From NCBI RefSeq assembly GCF_000001735.4, contig NC_003070.9, positions 11,526,001-11,590,000 of the forward strand: a stretch of DNA of 64,000 nt, read 5' to 3'. Positions 1-11,571 of the stretch are shown piece after piece. The notes under the pieces are model-generated. The model was not told where the DNA came from. It ran no database searches and was given only the letters and a program-made list of their open reading frames with translations. Each line of letters starts with the position of its first letter. Position 1 is the stretch's first letter. The stretch is from Arabidopsis thaliana. Taxonomy: Eukaryota; Streptophyta; Magnoliopsida; Brassicales; Brassicaceae. Position numbers and translations under genes: made by a program.

Positions 1-79
1 AATTATATTTATTTTATTAATATAGTTTTTTTTTTTTAGTGTATAAGATAATATAATTGTATTTTGATTTTTATATTTA

Positions 80-505
80 GGATTTCACCTATGGTATACC
101 GTCTCGTATTACTATCGACCCAAACCCATCATATCATCTAATCCCGTTCAGTGAAATTAAACATATCTAATGGATTTCACCCGTGGTATAGCGTCTAGTA
201 TTTTATCGATCGAAATCCGTCTTACCATCTAACTCCGTTCAATGAAATTAAACATTATTTTGTTATTTTTGTTTTAAAAATACTTTAATTGAAAAGATAT
301 ATAATTTAAATCAATTTAAAGTTTTTATTTCAAATGGTTATTTAATTGTTTAAAAGTTCATATATTATAAATATTATAAACCCGTCCTACCATCTAATCC
401 CGTTCGGTGAAATTAAAAATTATTTTTTTGTTTTTTGTTTAAAATAATACTTTAATTAAAAAAATTATAATTTAAATCAATTTAAAAGTTTTTTTCAAAT
501 GATTA
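80..505. repeat. Degenerate tandem/dispersed repeat, Helitron-like motif
   Basis: A unit opening with ggatttcacc and a ggtata core, and closing with a tccgttcagtgaaattaaa-like stretch, occurs at about 80 and again at about 172 (period about 92). The second half, from the ccatctaa/ccgttc segment onward, recurs at about 375-505 followed by the same tttaaatcaatttaaa run. The cacccgtggtatagcg string resembles the terminal hairpin region of Arabidopsis Helitron/ATREP elements. That family link is inference, since neither element end is defined. No open frame is present. Confidence 0.5.
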
Positions 506-944
506 TTTAATTTTTATAGATTTCACATATTATAAATATTCTAAACGTTTATTCCGTTAAATATTTTAAATGTTTAATTAACTATAATATTTGATCTTTT
601 AATCAAGTATATTAATAATGTCCTAAGATTTTTCTTTTTTAAGTAATTAGAATTGATTGAGATATATTAGATAAGGAAATGCTATTAATTAGGAATATTA
701 ATTAATTGAAAATAATTAATGTCAATGGCATTCCTTGTAAATAAATTTCAATTTGAGGATTTATTTCATAAAATGGCTGCAAAAATATATATGTAGATTC
801 ATAATTACGTAGATTTTTCAAATTAGAAAACTAATTATATTCCTATGTCATAGAGATTTATAGTATTTATTATATTCTACAAGATTACTAATCCAATCAG
901 ATATTTTTTAAAACATTTCTTAATCAAATCTAACAAACCTACTT

Positions 945-962
945 TATATATATATATATATA
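945..962. repeat. (TA)9 microsatellite
   Basis: A pure TA dinucleotide run in AT-rich non-coding DNA upstream of the first gene. It is likely length-polymorphic. Confidence 0.85.
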
Positions 963-1224
963 ACATTATAAATATTGAATTAATATGTTTGAATTCGAAA
1001 TTAGTTTCAATATTCAAAATTTATTTAAATAACTGTAAAAAACATTTAATTAAACCATCTTTTATTTTTGATAATTAAAATATAAAACATATTTTTAAAC
1101 ATTTAAAAATAAAATTAATTACATTTTTGGTTTGATATTAATTTCTGTTAATTAAATTAATTGAATTTTAATTTTGATAGCAACTATTTATTAAATATCA
1201 ATTTTGATAGCATATATTAATTTC

Positions 1225-1405
1225 GGTCAAAAACATAATTTTCTCGCCATAAACGTAAATCCGTACTTTTTCCGCCAAAAAACGTAAACTCGTAATTTTC
1301 TCGTCAAAAACGTAAATCCCTAAATTTTTGCCAAAAACGTAAACCCCTAATTTGTTCGCTAAAAAAATATTCCATCCAAAATGTAAATCCATAATTTTCT
1401 CTTCG
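1225..1405. repeat. Short tandem repeat, ~28-bp unit with core cgccaaaaacgtaaatcc
   Basis: The core cgtaaa recurs at 1254, 1283, 1311 and 1338 and, in diverged form, near 1382. The spacing is about 27-29 bp, with gccaaaaa or gtcaaaaa just before each copy. About five to six degenerate units are visible. The open frame across it is only the repeat being read through and is not considered a gene. Confidence 0.7.
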
Positions 1406-1514
1406 AAAATTATGAATTAAATTTTCAATTTTAATAATAATAATAATGAAAATTATTGATTATTGTTTGATAGTAATTATTAATTAAATTATTACTTAAA
1501 TGAGTTATTCATTT

Positions 1515-1615
1515 AACCATTCAATCTATCGAATAAATAAAATGAGTTTATAAATTGACTAACTCAACCATTCAATTTATTAAATAGAATGAGTTCATAA
1601 ATTGACTTAGATGAG
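1515..1615. repeat. Two-copy ~51-bp tandem duplication
   Basis: The segment starting aaccattcaat and ending ataaattgact occurs at 1515 and again at 1566 with a few substitutions. It lies about 100 bp upstream of the TATA box of the first gene, so it forms part of that promoter region. Confidence 0.65.
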
Positions 1616-1673
1616 GTCCGCCACTTTTTTAAAAACTGGGCTCGAAGCTTCCTCGTTGTTTCCTCTTTTGCCC

Positions 1674-1681
1674 CTATAAAT
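1674..1681 (+). promoter_or_regulatory. TATA box of the 1728 gene
   Basis: The motif ctataaat lies 47 bp upstream of the ATG at 1728. This is a normal plant spacing that predicts a very short 5' leader. Confidence 0.6.
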
Positions 1682-1727
1682 ACAAAAACTTCGAGATCCG
1701 AAGAAAAAAAACCCACCAACAATATAG

Positions 1728-2207
1728 ATGTCTTCCTCCGGTAGTCCGGTACACAGTACCCTAATTTCTAACTCCGGCGATGAAAACACTGATCATTCCT
1801 CCGCAGTACACAAGCTTATCGCTGTTATCAACGGCGGAGCCATCGGTTTGCTGCAGATCACAGAGAATTCCTCAGCTTCAACCAATACTGCAGATCGTCA
1901 AGCCACTATCCTCTCTTTCTGTGTCTTTATTCTGATCTACGTCGTCCTCCGAGTCACTGAAGTAAAGCTCAATAGAAACCAAGCTCCGATCCATCACTTC
2001 GTTGGACACATCAGCCATCTTTTTGGGGCTCTTGCAGCTCTCATGCTCATCTCCATTGTTTCTCCCATCTTCACTCTCATCGTTGCCCCTCTATGGCTTG
2101 TTTGGTTCTTTGCTGTTATGTATGTCTTTTTAGTAGAGGTCATTTGCATGGTGGAGATTAAGCGTCCAGGGGACGCAAATCTTACGGACCAGATCTCTCA
2201 AGTATAG
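1728..2207 (+). CDS. Small unknown plant membrane protein (159 aa), single exon
   Basis: I do not recognise the family. The frame is intact and intronless, preceded by a TATA box and followed by an AATAAA polyadenylation signal at 2328. The N-terminal 60 residues are polar and Ser/Asn-rich. A hydrophobic segment lies at about residues 61-78, followed by a basic loop. Two or three more hydrophobic stretches cover about 90-142, so three to four membrane passes are likely, and the tail is short and polar. There is no signal peptide and no catalytic motif. A role in a membrane is all that the sequence supports. The start is the first ATG after the TATA box, and the Ser-rich beginning would also fit a short organelle-targeting segment, though weakly. 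Confidence 0.75.
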   Translation: MSSSGSPVHSTLISNSGDENTDHSSAVHKLIAVINGGAIGLLQITENSSASTNTADRQATILSFCVFILIYVVLRVTEVKLNRNQAPIHHFVGHISHLFGALAALMLISIVSPIFTLIVAPLWLVWFFAVMYVFLVEVICMVEIKRPGDANLTDQISQV

Positions 2208-2615
2208 TAGTTTAAACGTAGCTTGAGATTCCGAGCATCAGGTTAATGTATTAGTAGTAATTTATACTTTATAGCATAAAATCATGTGTTTTTTCTTTCT
2301 AAGTTTTCGAACCCTAATCGTGTATATAATAAAAGAATGAGTCGGGCCTACTTTAAAGCCCGAAACAAATAACCAAAACGGCCCATATACTTCTTAGGGT
2401 TAGTTTCGTCAAAATACCAATAGTTCCAAATTCCGCGTTTCGTGTGGGAGAGAAAAAGAAGAAAAAGAGAGTCCAACCATATCAGTTTGCTTTCACAGTG
2501 GAGTCGGTGCTCTCTTTTTTTTTCTTCTCTCTTTCTTTTCACCTCTCGCCGGATCCCGGCGATCTTATAGGAGGCAAATCTATCAGTATCGTTATTCTAG
2601 GATCTCTAACAAACA

Positions 2616-4974
2616 ATGAATCGCCACCACGATCCCAATCCTTTCGATGAGGACGAAGAAATCGTCAATCCTTTTTCGGTAACGTTTTCTCTTTCTCCCT
2701 GAATCTTCGATTTCTTTTCGTTTTTTTCTCTAGTTGGATTTTGTGTGTTCGCGACGGTAGTGGAATCTAGATCTCTCACTTGTTGAGTTTTTATTTAGTT
2801 TTGTGCAAATGGAAAATAGCAGAAACTGAGGACTGAGAACTGTGTAATGTCATTTTGATTACGGAAGGTTCATTTCTATTTGAAAATGATATTAACAGTG
2901 TTGAGATTATGGATCTCTCGATGTTTATTCGGAATACTGAACTTATATCTGTGGATCTGGAAACTAGGTTAAAAAATTTCTAGAAATGAATAGTGTTTGT
3001 GAGTAATTTCTTCCAATTTGGAGTGTGACTCATTCGTTTAGTTTTGGAGAATCAAACTCATTGTTGATTGATTCTTTGTGTTATTGGTGCTTGACGTTTG
3101 ATAGTTTTTTGAATTTTAGTAACTTTTGATAAATTTTGCAGAAAGGTGGTGGAAGGGTTCCTGCTGCATCTAGGCCAGTTGAATATGGTCAAAGCCTTGA
3201 TGCTACTGTTGATATTCCATTGGATAATATGAATGTAATGACATCAATATCTTCTAAACTCTTGAACCTTTCTAACTTGGATTTATCTAACATGTGTGTT
3301 TAATTGATGCAGGACTCTTCACAGAAACAGAGAAAGCTTGCTGACTGGGAAGCTGAGCTCAGGAAGAAAGAAATGGTTTGTACTATTTATAGGACTTTGT
3401 CAAATATATCGTCAATGTGCTTCTTAATTTTCTACTGATTGATGTTCTTTTGTGTAATTTCACCCAGGATATAAAGCGAAGAGAGGAAGCTATTGCTAAA
3501 TGTAAGCAGATGACAACTTGATGACAATATTATTCACTAGTTTTGACTTTCTTTGAACTATCTCTTCAAATTTCGTGGTGGATGATAACTAACCATAGTC
3601 GTTTAATTGTGTTGCAGTTGGTGTGCAGATAGATGATAAAAACTGGCCACCGTTTTTCCCAATCATACACCATGACATTGCTAAAGAGATACCAGTTCAT
3701 GCACAAAAGCTGCAGTATCTGGCTTTCGCTAGTTGGTTAGGTAAGGCTAATCTTGTTTTTCTGTCTTTTTTTATCACGTGTATCTAATGTGTTGAATTGT
3801 TGGGCTTGTATTTGACTGTTCGACTATTAAAATTTCAGGTATCGTTCTGTGTCTGGTATTCAATGTCATTGCAACGATGGTCTGCTGGATTAAAGGCGGA
3901 GGTGAGCCTACACTATATTACAATGTTTTATATTATGAAGGTAACTTTTTTTATGAGAATTTTGATTGGATTTGGTTCAACTAATGGTGGTTTTAAAATA
4001 TCAATGATAGGTGTTAAAATCTTTTTCCTGGCCACAATATATGCATTGATCGGATGTCCACTCTCTTATGTACTATGGTACAGGCCACTCTACCGAGCCA
4101 TGAGGTAATATTCCTGCTCACTGGTTCTCTTCCATTTGTATAAGTACAATTACAGGCGATATAATTGAAATACATTTTACGGCCTTGCAGGACTGACAGT
4201 GCTTTGAAGTTTGGTTGGTTTTTCTTCACCTACTTGGTGAGTTCATAAAACCTATTTATATCTTACCTTTAAGTAGATATACTTCCATTTTCCACATGAT
4301 TGACCTGAGCTCCTTACAGATTCACATTGGCTTCTGCATCGTTGCTGCCATCGCCCCTCCAATCTTTTTCCATGGAAAATCATTAACGTAAGTCTTCCAA
4401 TAATAGCCTACGTTTCTACTTGCGTTTGAGTGTACTCTTACTTCATATGTAGTTGGTTAGTCTGGTGAGGGCTTCAATTGGAAAGTTCTAAATTGTTCTG
4501 AAAGGTTTATTAATATTCAGTTGTTACAAAATAATGAGGATTATGACTACAAGTAGAAGTGAGAATCTAGCTGTGATTCACCTCTGTATGTTTTGTTGCC
4601 TTGAGATTAACTTAAAAACCCTTTCTCTTATTTCGATCAACAGGGGTGTGCTTGCAGCAATTGATGTCATCTCAGACAGTTTATTAGCTGGGGTATGAGC
4701 TATACACCTATTTTACATTTCATGACGACGCCTATAATATATTCAATGTGTCTAACCCTAATGAATGATGGCAGATCTTCTACTTTATCGGATTCGGTCT
4801 CTTCTGCTTGGAGTCACTGCTGAGTCTATGGGTTCTTCAGGTAAGCCTCTGATCATACTTTTCATGGCTTCTTCAAAACTGTTGACGTTGATGAAACCAG
4901 TAAACATTTGATTGATCTGGTTTCCCATTTTGGCTTTGCAGAAAATTTACCTCTACTTTAGGGGAAACAAGTGA
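2616..4974 (+). CDS. Secretory carrier-associated membrane protein (SCAMP), 264 aa, 12 exons
   Basis: SCAMPs are four-pass membrane proteins of the trans-Golgi, early endosome and plasma membrane that take part in vesicle traffic. Exons: 2616-2678, 3142-3234, 3313-3375, 3468-3501, 3618-3740, 3839-3901, 4011-4104, 4191-4236, 4320-4387, 4644-4692, 4775-4840 and 4942-4974. All junctions keep phase and give 264 residues, the usual plant SCAMP length. The N-terminus carries two NPF motifs (DPNPF and IVNPF), which bind EH-domain endocytic adaptors. A charged coiled-coil segment follows ([17 protein letters not shown]). Next come the conserved loop with [13 protein letters not shown] and four hydrophobic segments, the last two around [11 protein letters not shown]. 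The C-terminus is short and basic (YFRGNK). At least five SCAMP genes exist in Arabidopsis, and I do not assign the paralogue number. Confidence 0.95.
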
Positions 4975-5769
4975 AAAGGAGATAAAGAGGAAGATGATGG
5001 TAATTTTCCCTTACGATATAAGGTCTGAAATATGTGTATCTCCTATGAATGTAATTACCATTTTACCGTTTGATGCGTTGTGTTGATTGAGGTAAATTCT
5101 TTAGTTACTATAGTAGCAAGAGAGAGTGGTTGTTCGGCCATTTCTTTATGTTTTTTACTCTGTTCTTCTCTGGTCTGTAATATACCAATATCGTCTCTTA
5201 GCTTTTGGGATTTTTTTTCGGCGAAGTGGATGGACTATTTAGACAAAAAAAAATCATAGCTATGAATTATTAGTAGCGACTCTCTTCGGTCTGAATCTTA
5301 GAATCTGGTCCTTCTGATTATCATTGCGTATAACAAAGTATAGATGTTTCGATATGGCCGTGAACTTTATGAATTTTTTTTTTTGCAAACACCATGACTC
5401 GAGAGAGATAAAACTTCGTTAAATTCTTCTGTTGAGCAAAATAAGAACTTTTTTTCATTTGCAAACTCCATGAGTCAAAACTCAAAAGAGATTAAAGTAA
5501 TTTTTTTGGAAAGATTTAATGTGAGTCCATAGTTTTTACTTTTTAACCTAACAAATTCTCTGACCCGTTATAGTTTCATGCTTGACATGGAAGTTGTATG
5601 GTGGTTGGTGGAGACTACGTTCAATGTGTCCAAGAATAAGCAACTAGTGCCGACTCTATCGCGGTCGATAAATAAACCATGGTTTTGTTTTTTTAATCCC
5701 GATGTAATCTCTTTTACTAATTACCCTACGGTGAAATTCATGAGTAATAAACTTCTGGTATCTGTTCAC

Positions 5770-5791
5770 AAAAAAAAAAAAAAAAAAAAAA
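5770..5791. repeat. A22 homopolymer
   Basis: An uninterrupted run of 22 A residues in intergenic DNA. It could be a retroposition tail or simple slippage, and no target duplication could be defined around it. Confidence 0.8.
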
Positions 5792-6025
5792 CTCTTGGTG
5801 TCTTTATTAATTGGTAGGCTTGAAGCCCATTGTTAAGGTAACGCAAGAAGGCTTTGATCCCTATAGAAAAAAATAAAAGCATAAAAAGGTAAGTTGTTCA
5901 AAGACCATAAAGATTCGAAGCCAAGGGGGGATATACGGTGACGTGTAAATGTGACCCACATAATACTCTCTCCTTCATCTTCAGACCTTAAACACCTAAT
6001 CCCCATCTGTCCAATTAGAATCTCC

Positions 6026-6031
6026 CACGTG
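6026..6031. promoter_or_regulatory. G-box CACGTG (PRK promoter)
   Basis: The palindromic CACGTG lies within cccacgtgtca, an ABRE/G-box context, about 640 bp upstream of the PRK start. G-boxes bind bZIP and bHLH factors such as GBFs and HY5. Whether this copy works is not shown by the sequence. Confidence 0.4.
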
Positions 6032-6667
6032 TCAATTCAAATATCCAAATCCCAAAAAAATAAGCAAATAACCACCAAGCAACGTCTCCCTCCATGCCCT
6101 GTTAGTTTTATCACTTCATCGGCAACTCCACTCCTCTCCCAAACTCTATTCTCCAAATTATCTTTTAGCCAAAAAAATCAAACAAAATTACCATAAGTTT
6201 ATTACTTCATGAAGTAAATAAGATATGATCTTTGGTTTTTTAATGGCTATAAATGTTTTCTTATCCTCTTATCTTATCAACAACATCTTAACATAGAGAC
6301 TAATCAACATTACAAACAATTTTACTTCAAGAAACCAAAACATGAGCCAATCATCACACAACCACATTAAACCAAAACAAAACAAAATAAAACTCCTTTT
6401 CTTCTCTGCAAATTGCCATCTGTTTTTCCTATAGACCCATTGTCCTCCTCTCATTTCTCTCTTTCCCCATTTAATCTTATTTTCAAAAAAAAAAAAAATC
6501 ACATCTCTATATCACCACACAAAAAACCATAAAATCAAAAATCGTTACCCACATTTCTTTCATTCTATCCTAAATCCTCATCACTCAACCTGAGCTCACA
6601 AAGCTAAACAAAAAAAAAAGAGCTTAGGCGGAGAAGAAGAGGAGACCAAAACACCAAACAAACAACA

Positions 6668-8406
6668 ATGGCTGTCTCAACTATCTACTCAACACAAGCT
6701 CTCAATTCAACTCATTTCTTAACCTCTTCTTCCTCCTCCAAACAAGTCTTCCTCTACCGTCGTCAACCACAAACCAACCGTAGATTCAACACACTCATCA
6801 CTTGCGCACAAGAAACCATCGTGATCGGACTAGCTGCTGACTCTGGCTGCGGCAAAAGTACCTTTATGCGGAGGCTCACCAGCGTCTTTGGTGGCGCTGC
6901 TAAGCCACCAAAAGGCGGGAACCCTGATTCCAACACACTCATCAGCGACACGACCACTGTGATCTGTCTTGATGATTACCATTCTTTGGATAGGTACGGT
7001 AGGAAAGAGCAGAAAGTCACCGCTTTGGACCCACGCGCCAATGACTTTGATCTCATGTATGAGCAAGTCAAAGCTCTTAAGAATGGTATAGCCGTCGAGA
7101 AACCGATTTATAACCATGTCACTGGACTTCTTGACCCTCCGGAGCTTATTCAGCCTCCTAAGATTCTTGTCATCGAAGGTCTTCACCCAATGTAAGCTAC
7201 ACATACTCTGTTATGATACTCTGTTTTGTATCTTAGACATACTCAAATTTTAGAGTTTGGAAGTCTCTTATCTTGTCGGAATTTCGATGATTAAGAATCT
7301 GGACTTAGATTTATACTAGAATCAGTATCAGAATAATTAAAGATGGATCTTTGAATCTATGCATGTAGTGTGTGACACCGATTAATTTTTATTCGAATAA
7401 TTAAGTCTATAGTTTTGGTACTTGTAATGTTTTATAATAATATTTATCTACTTGTGAAGGTTTGATGAGCGAGTAAGAGACTTACTAGACTTCAGTATCT
7501 ACTTGGACATTAGCAACGAAGTCAAATTCGCTTGGAAAATTCAGGTGAATTTCTTTGAATAATTCAACTACATTTACACCATTTTGTGGAACGTTTTCGG
7601 TTTATCTTATAAAACTGAATCTGTAACGTTTTTGATGGTCACAGAGGGACATGGCTGAAAGAGGTCACAGTTTGGAGAGCATCAAAGCGAGTATCGAAGC
7701 CCGAAAGCCCGACTTCGATGCATTCATCGGTAACACTCCTAATTTCTTGATGTAACCCCGTGTCATATTCGGCTTGATCAGTTTATAATATTTTCAATGG
7801 CTTATACAGACCCGCAAAAGCAGTACGCGGATGCGGTCATAGAAGTGCTTCCTACGACTCTGATCCCAGATGACAACGAAGGGAAAGTGTTGAGAGTGAG
7901 ATTGATAATGAAGGAAGGTGTTAAGTACTTCAGCCCGGTTTACCTGTTCGATGAAGGTTCAACCATCTCGTGGATTCCTTGCGGCCGCAAACTCACTTGC
8001 TCGTACCCTGGCATCAAGTTCAACTACGAACCTGACTCCTACTTCGACCATGAGGTACATTCATATTGCATAATGACATATTGTGAGAAATGAATGAAAA
8101 TGCATGTGTATGAGAATTTAGACTCATTGCATATATCTCCCTTTTTGTTTCTCTCAGGTATCAGTTTTGGAGATGGATGGACAATTTGATAGACTGGACG
8201 AGCTGATTTACGTGGAAAGTCACTTGAGCAACCTCTCGACCAAATTCTACGGAGAAGTCACTCAACAAATGCTCAAACATGCTGATTTCCCGGGTAGCAA
8301 CAACGGTACTGGTCTTTTCCAAACCATTGTTGGATTGAAGATCAGAGATCTCTATGAGCAGCTCATTGCCAACAAAGCCACTGCTCGTGCAGAAGCTAAA
8401 GCCTAA
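6668..8406 (+). CDS. PRK: Phosphoribulokinase, chloroplast precursor (395 aa, 5 exons)
   Basis: The enzyme phosphorylates ribulose 5-phosphate with ATP to ribulose 1,5-bisphosphate, the Rubisco substrate, in the chloroplast stroma (Calvin-Benson cycle). Exons: 6668-7191, 7460-7544, 7645-7729, 7810-8054 and 8158-8406. All are in phase and give 395 residues. Residues 1 to about 46 are a Ser/Thr-rich transit peptide. The P-loop GLAADSGCGKST is at 54-65. The redox-regulatory cysteines are C61 in the P-loop and C100 in VICLDD. Their spacing of 39 equals that of Cys16/Cys55 in mature spinach PRK, so thioredoxin control and GAPDH/CP12 binding are expected. The C-terminal region holds a second cysteine pair (IPCGRKLTC) and the family signature YVESHLSNLSTKFYGE. 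The 3' end faces that of NSI, 445 bp away. Confidence 0.98.
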
Positions 8407-8850
8407 AACAAACGAAGCGAAGCCAAATAGAACGCGTCGATAAATACATCCGCAGTTTCTTCTTTTTCTTATTTCTTTCTTTCTTTATGCGTTGTTTACC
8501 GCGGATTTTCATGGCGAAAAGGACGGTCTTGCTTGTTTGTAATTTGTGTGGAGATAAAAAGAAAAAGCCTGTAATGTAGAGAAGTGAATAGCAGAGCAAT
8601 AACAGTTCAGTTTATAGAACGCCTTCAAAATTTGTTCTTTACAGCATCAAAGTAGATTCAAACCACAAATCAACTAAGCAAAAGAAAGAACAGTTTTATC
8701 CTATTGATCATACTCATGTTGAATACTTGAATGTCAAATAGCTTTTGGATTACAAATTACACAGTTCAAACTTCCTTATAGATTCCATATAAGAAAGCAA
8801 AGAAATTATACATACAAGTAACAATCCCATTTTCTTGCAATCACCAAGTA

Positions 8851-10289
<1,439 letters not shown>

Positions 10290-10700
10290 TTTTTATTGGT
10301 TATGTGGTTGAGACTTGAGAGTAGAAGAAATATCAGACAAGAAGAGAGTTTAGCTTAACACCTTCCATTGGGGCTTTGGCCCTCGTCATCGACTTTTGTT
10401 ATTTACGCTTTTGCCCTCTCCCTTATTTTTGTTGAATTCATCAATTTGTTTGTAAAGGATTGTTACTGGGGACTTCTTATAATTTTTTTTTATCACATAC
10501 AAGATGAAATTGAAGACAGATTTTTCTGTTTGACAGAAAAGAAAAATAAAGAATACATAAATTTCTAAATTAAAATATTTATATTCACATTTTAAGAAAA
10601 GTGAAATGTAAATTTACCAGCATATCAAAATCTATTATCATTTTATAAGATTTTCGCAACCAGTTTTGTTTCGGTTTTGTTTTTCCTGGATCGGTTAGCA

Positions 10701-10703
<3 letters not shown>

Positions 10704-10733
<30 letters not shown>
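10704..10733. repeat. (TA)15 microsatellite
   Basis: A pure TA run upstream of NSI. Runs of this length are normally polymorphic among accessions. Confidence 0.9.
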
Positions 10734-10736
<3 letters not shown>

Positions 10737-10989
10737 GACTATTCAAAATAATCTTAAATTTATCCATTTTCATAAAATCTTAAATTTTTAACATACTTTG
10801 GTTCTAATAATCAAATTATTAAAATAATCATTCAAAGCAAATAAAGAGCCGTGGAAGCTTTAGAATATTTGTTTCTAACATTTCTTAATATACTTCATAG
10901 ATCACTATTGGTTGGGATTGCAAGTATGAAGCTGCTATCAAAACTGATCATTGGTGCTATGAGGTACTTCCAGTGATAGATTTGGGCTT

Positions 10990-11100
10990 AACATGACATT
11001 CCAACCTAAAATCAATTGGCAATAAGTAGAGTGACTCTAACTCTTTATATACTACTTGATACTAACCCCAACTTCCAATGTGAAACTTTCTTCATTAACA
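10990..11100. repeat. Possible copy of a dispersed plant intergenic motif
   Basis: The stretch beginning aacatgacattccaacc, passing through caattggcaataagtagagtg and an actctttatatac segment, and ending near ccaatgtgaaactttc, reads like a short dispersed sequence I recall from many plant gene flanks (aattggcaat...agtggagt...tatata...caatgtgggact). That resemblance is memory, not a comparison, and no boundaries can be set. Confidence 0.25.
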
Positions 11101-11571
11101 ACTAGCGTCTCAGTCTCAGCCAATTGCTAGCGCCTTCGCCAAGTCCACGACTAACGGCCTTCGAGGATATGTTGCTGAATCTATTGTTTCTCCTCATTTG
11201 GCCTTCAACATTAACTCCATCAAATGAATCTTCAACCTGCTATTACTATATGAGCAATTATTGTCTAGTCAACGTAACAAACTCAACTAGAGGACGAAGT
11301 TTTCATCGACAAATCTCATCTTCCTCAAATGGAGACAATATACCTTTGTGACAAATTTTTGGAAAGCTGGGACATCCTACTCCTATATAAAATTTATGTA
11401 TGTTGTACAAATCTCACAACATTTACATATATAAAATAAAATAAATAAACATTTTCCATCATCTTTTTCATTAATACAAGCTTATTTGACATCCAAAGCA
11501 AACTGCTCTCATATTTTAAGTAACTCGCCAGCTTTGAGACCATCAATCGTGTTTCGCCACATCATCAATCC

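Larger units (their letters stand above)
4975..6660. other. Intergenic: SCAMP 3' region and PRK promoter
   Basis: No gene is supported. The first few hundred bases are the probable SCAMP 3' UTR. A short open frame at 5578-5817 runs through a poly-A tract and shows no domain. From about 5900 the sequence holds the PRK promoter, with a G-box at 6026, GATAAG-type I-box cores on the minus strand near 6261-6276 and a ctataaat box near 6247. This combination is typical of light-regulated photosynthesis genes. Confidence 0.6.
10374..11560. other. Intergenic region between NSI and the PLGG1 3' end
   Basis: This is NSI promoter DNA followed by AT-rich sequence with a (TA)15 run. Around 10980-11350 the base composition is less AT-rich and there is a 75-codon open frame at 11124-11351 with no recognised domain. 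An alternative frame from about 11105 reads SQSQPIASAFAKSTTNG and stops soon after. Either could be a gene fragment, but neither is strong enough to call. Confidence 0.4.

Noticed and set aside
5578-5817. 79-codon open frame between SCAMP and PRK
   Set aside because: It runs through an A22 homopolymer, has no domain and sits in promoter/UTR sequence.
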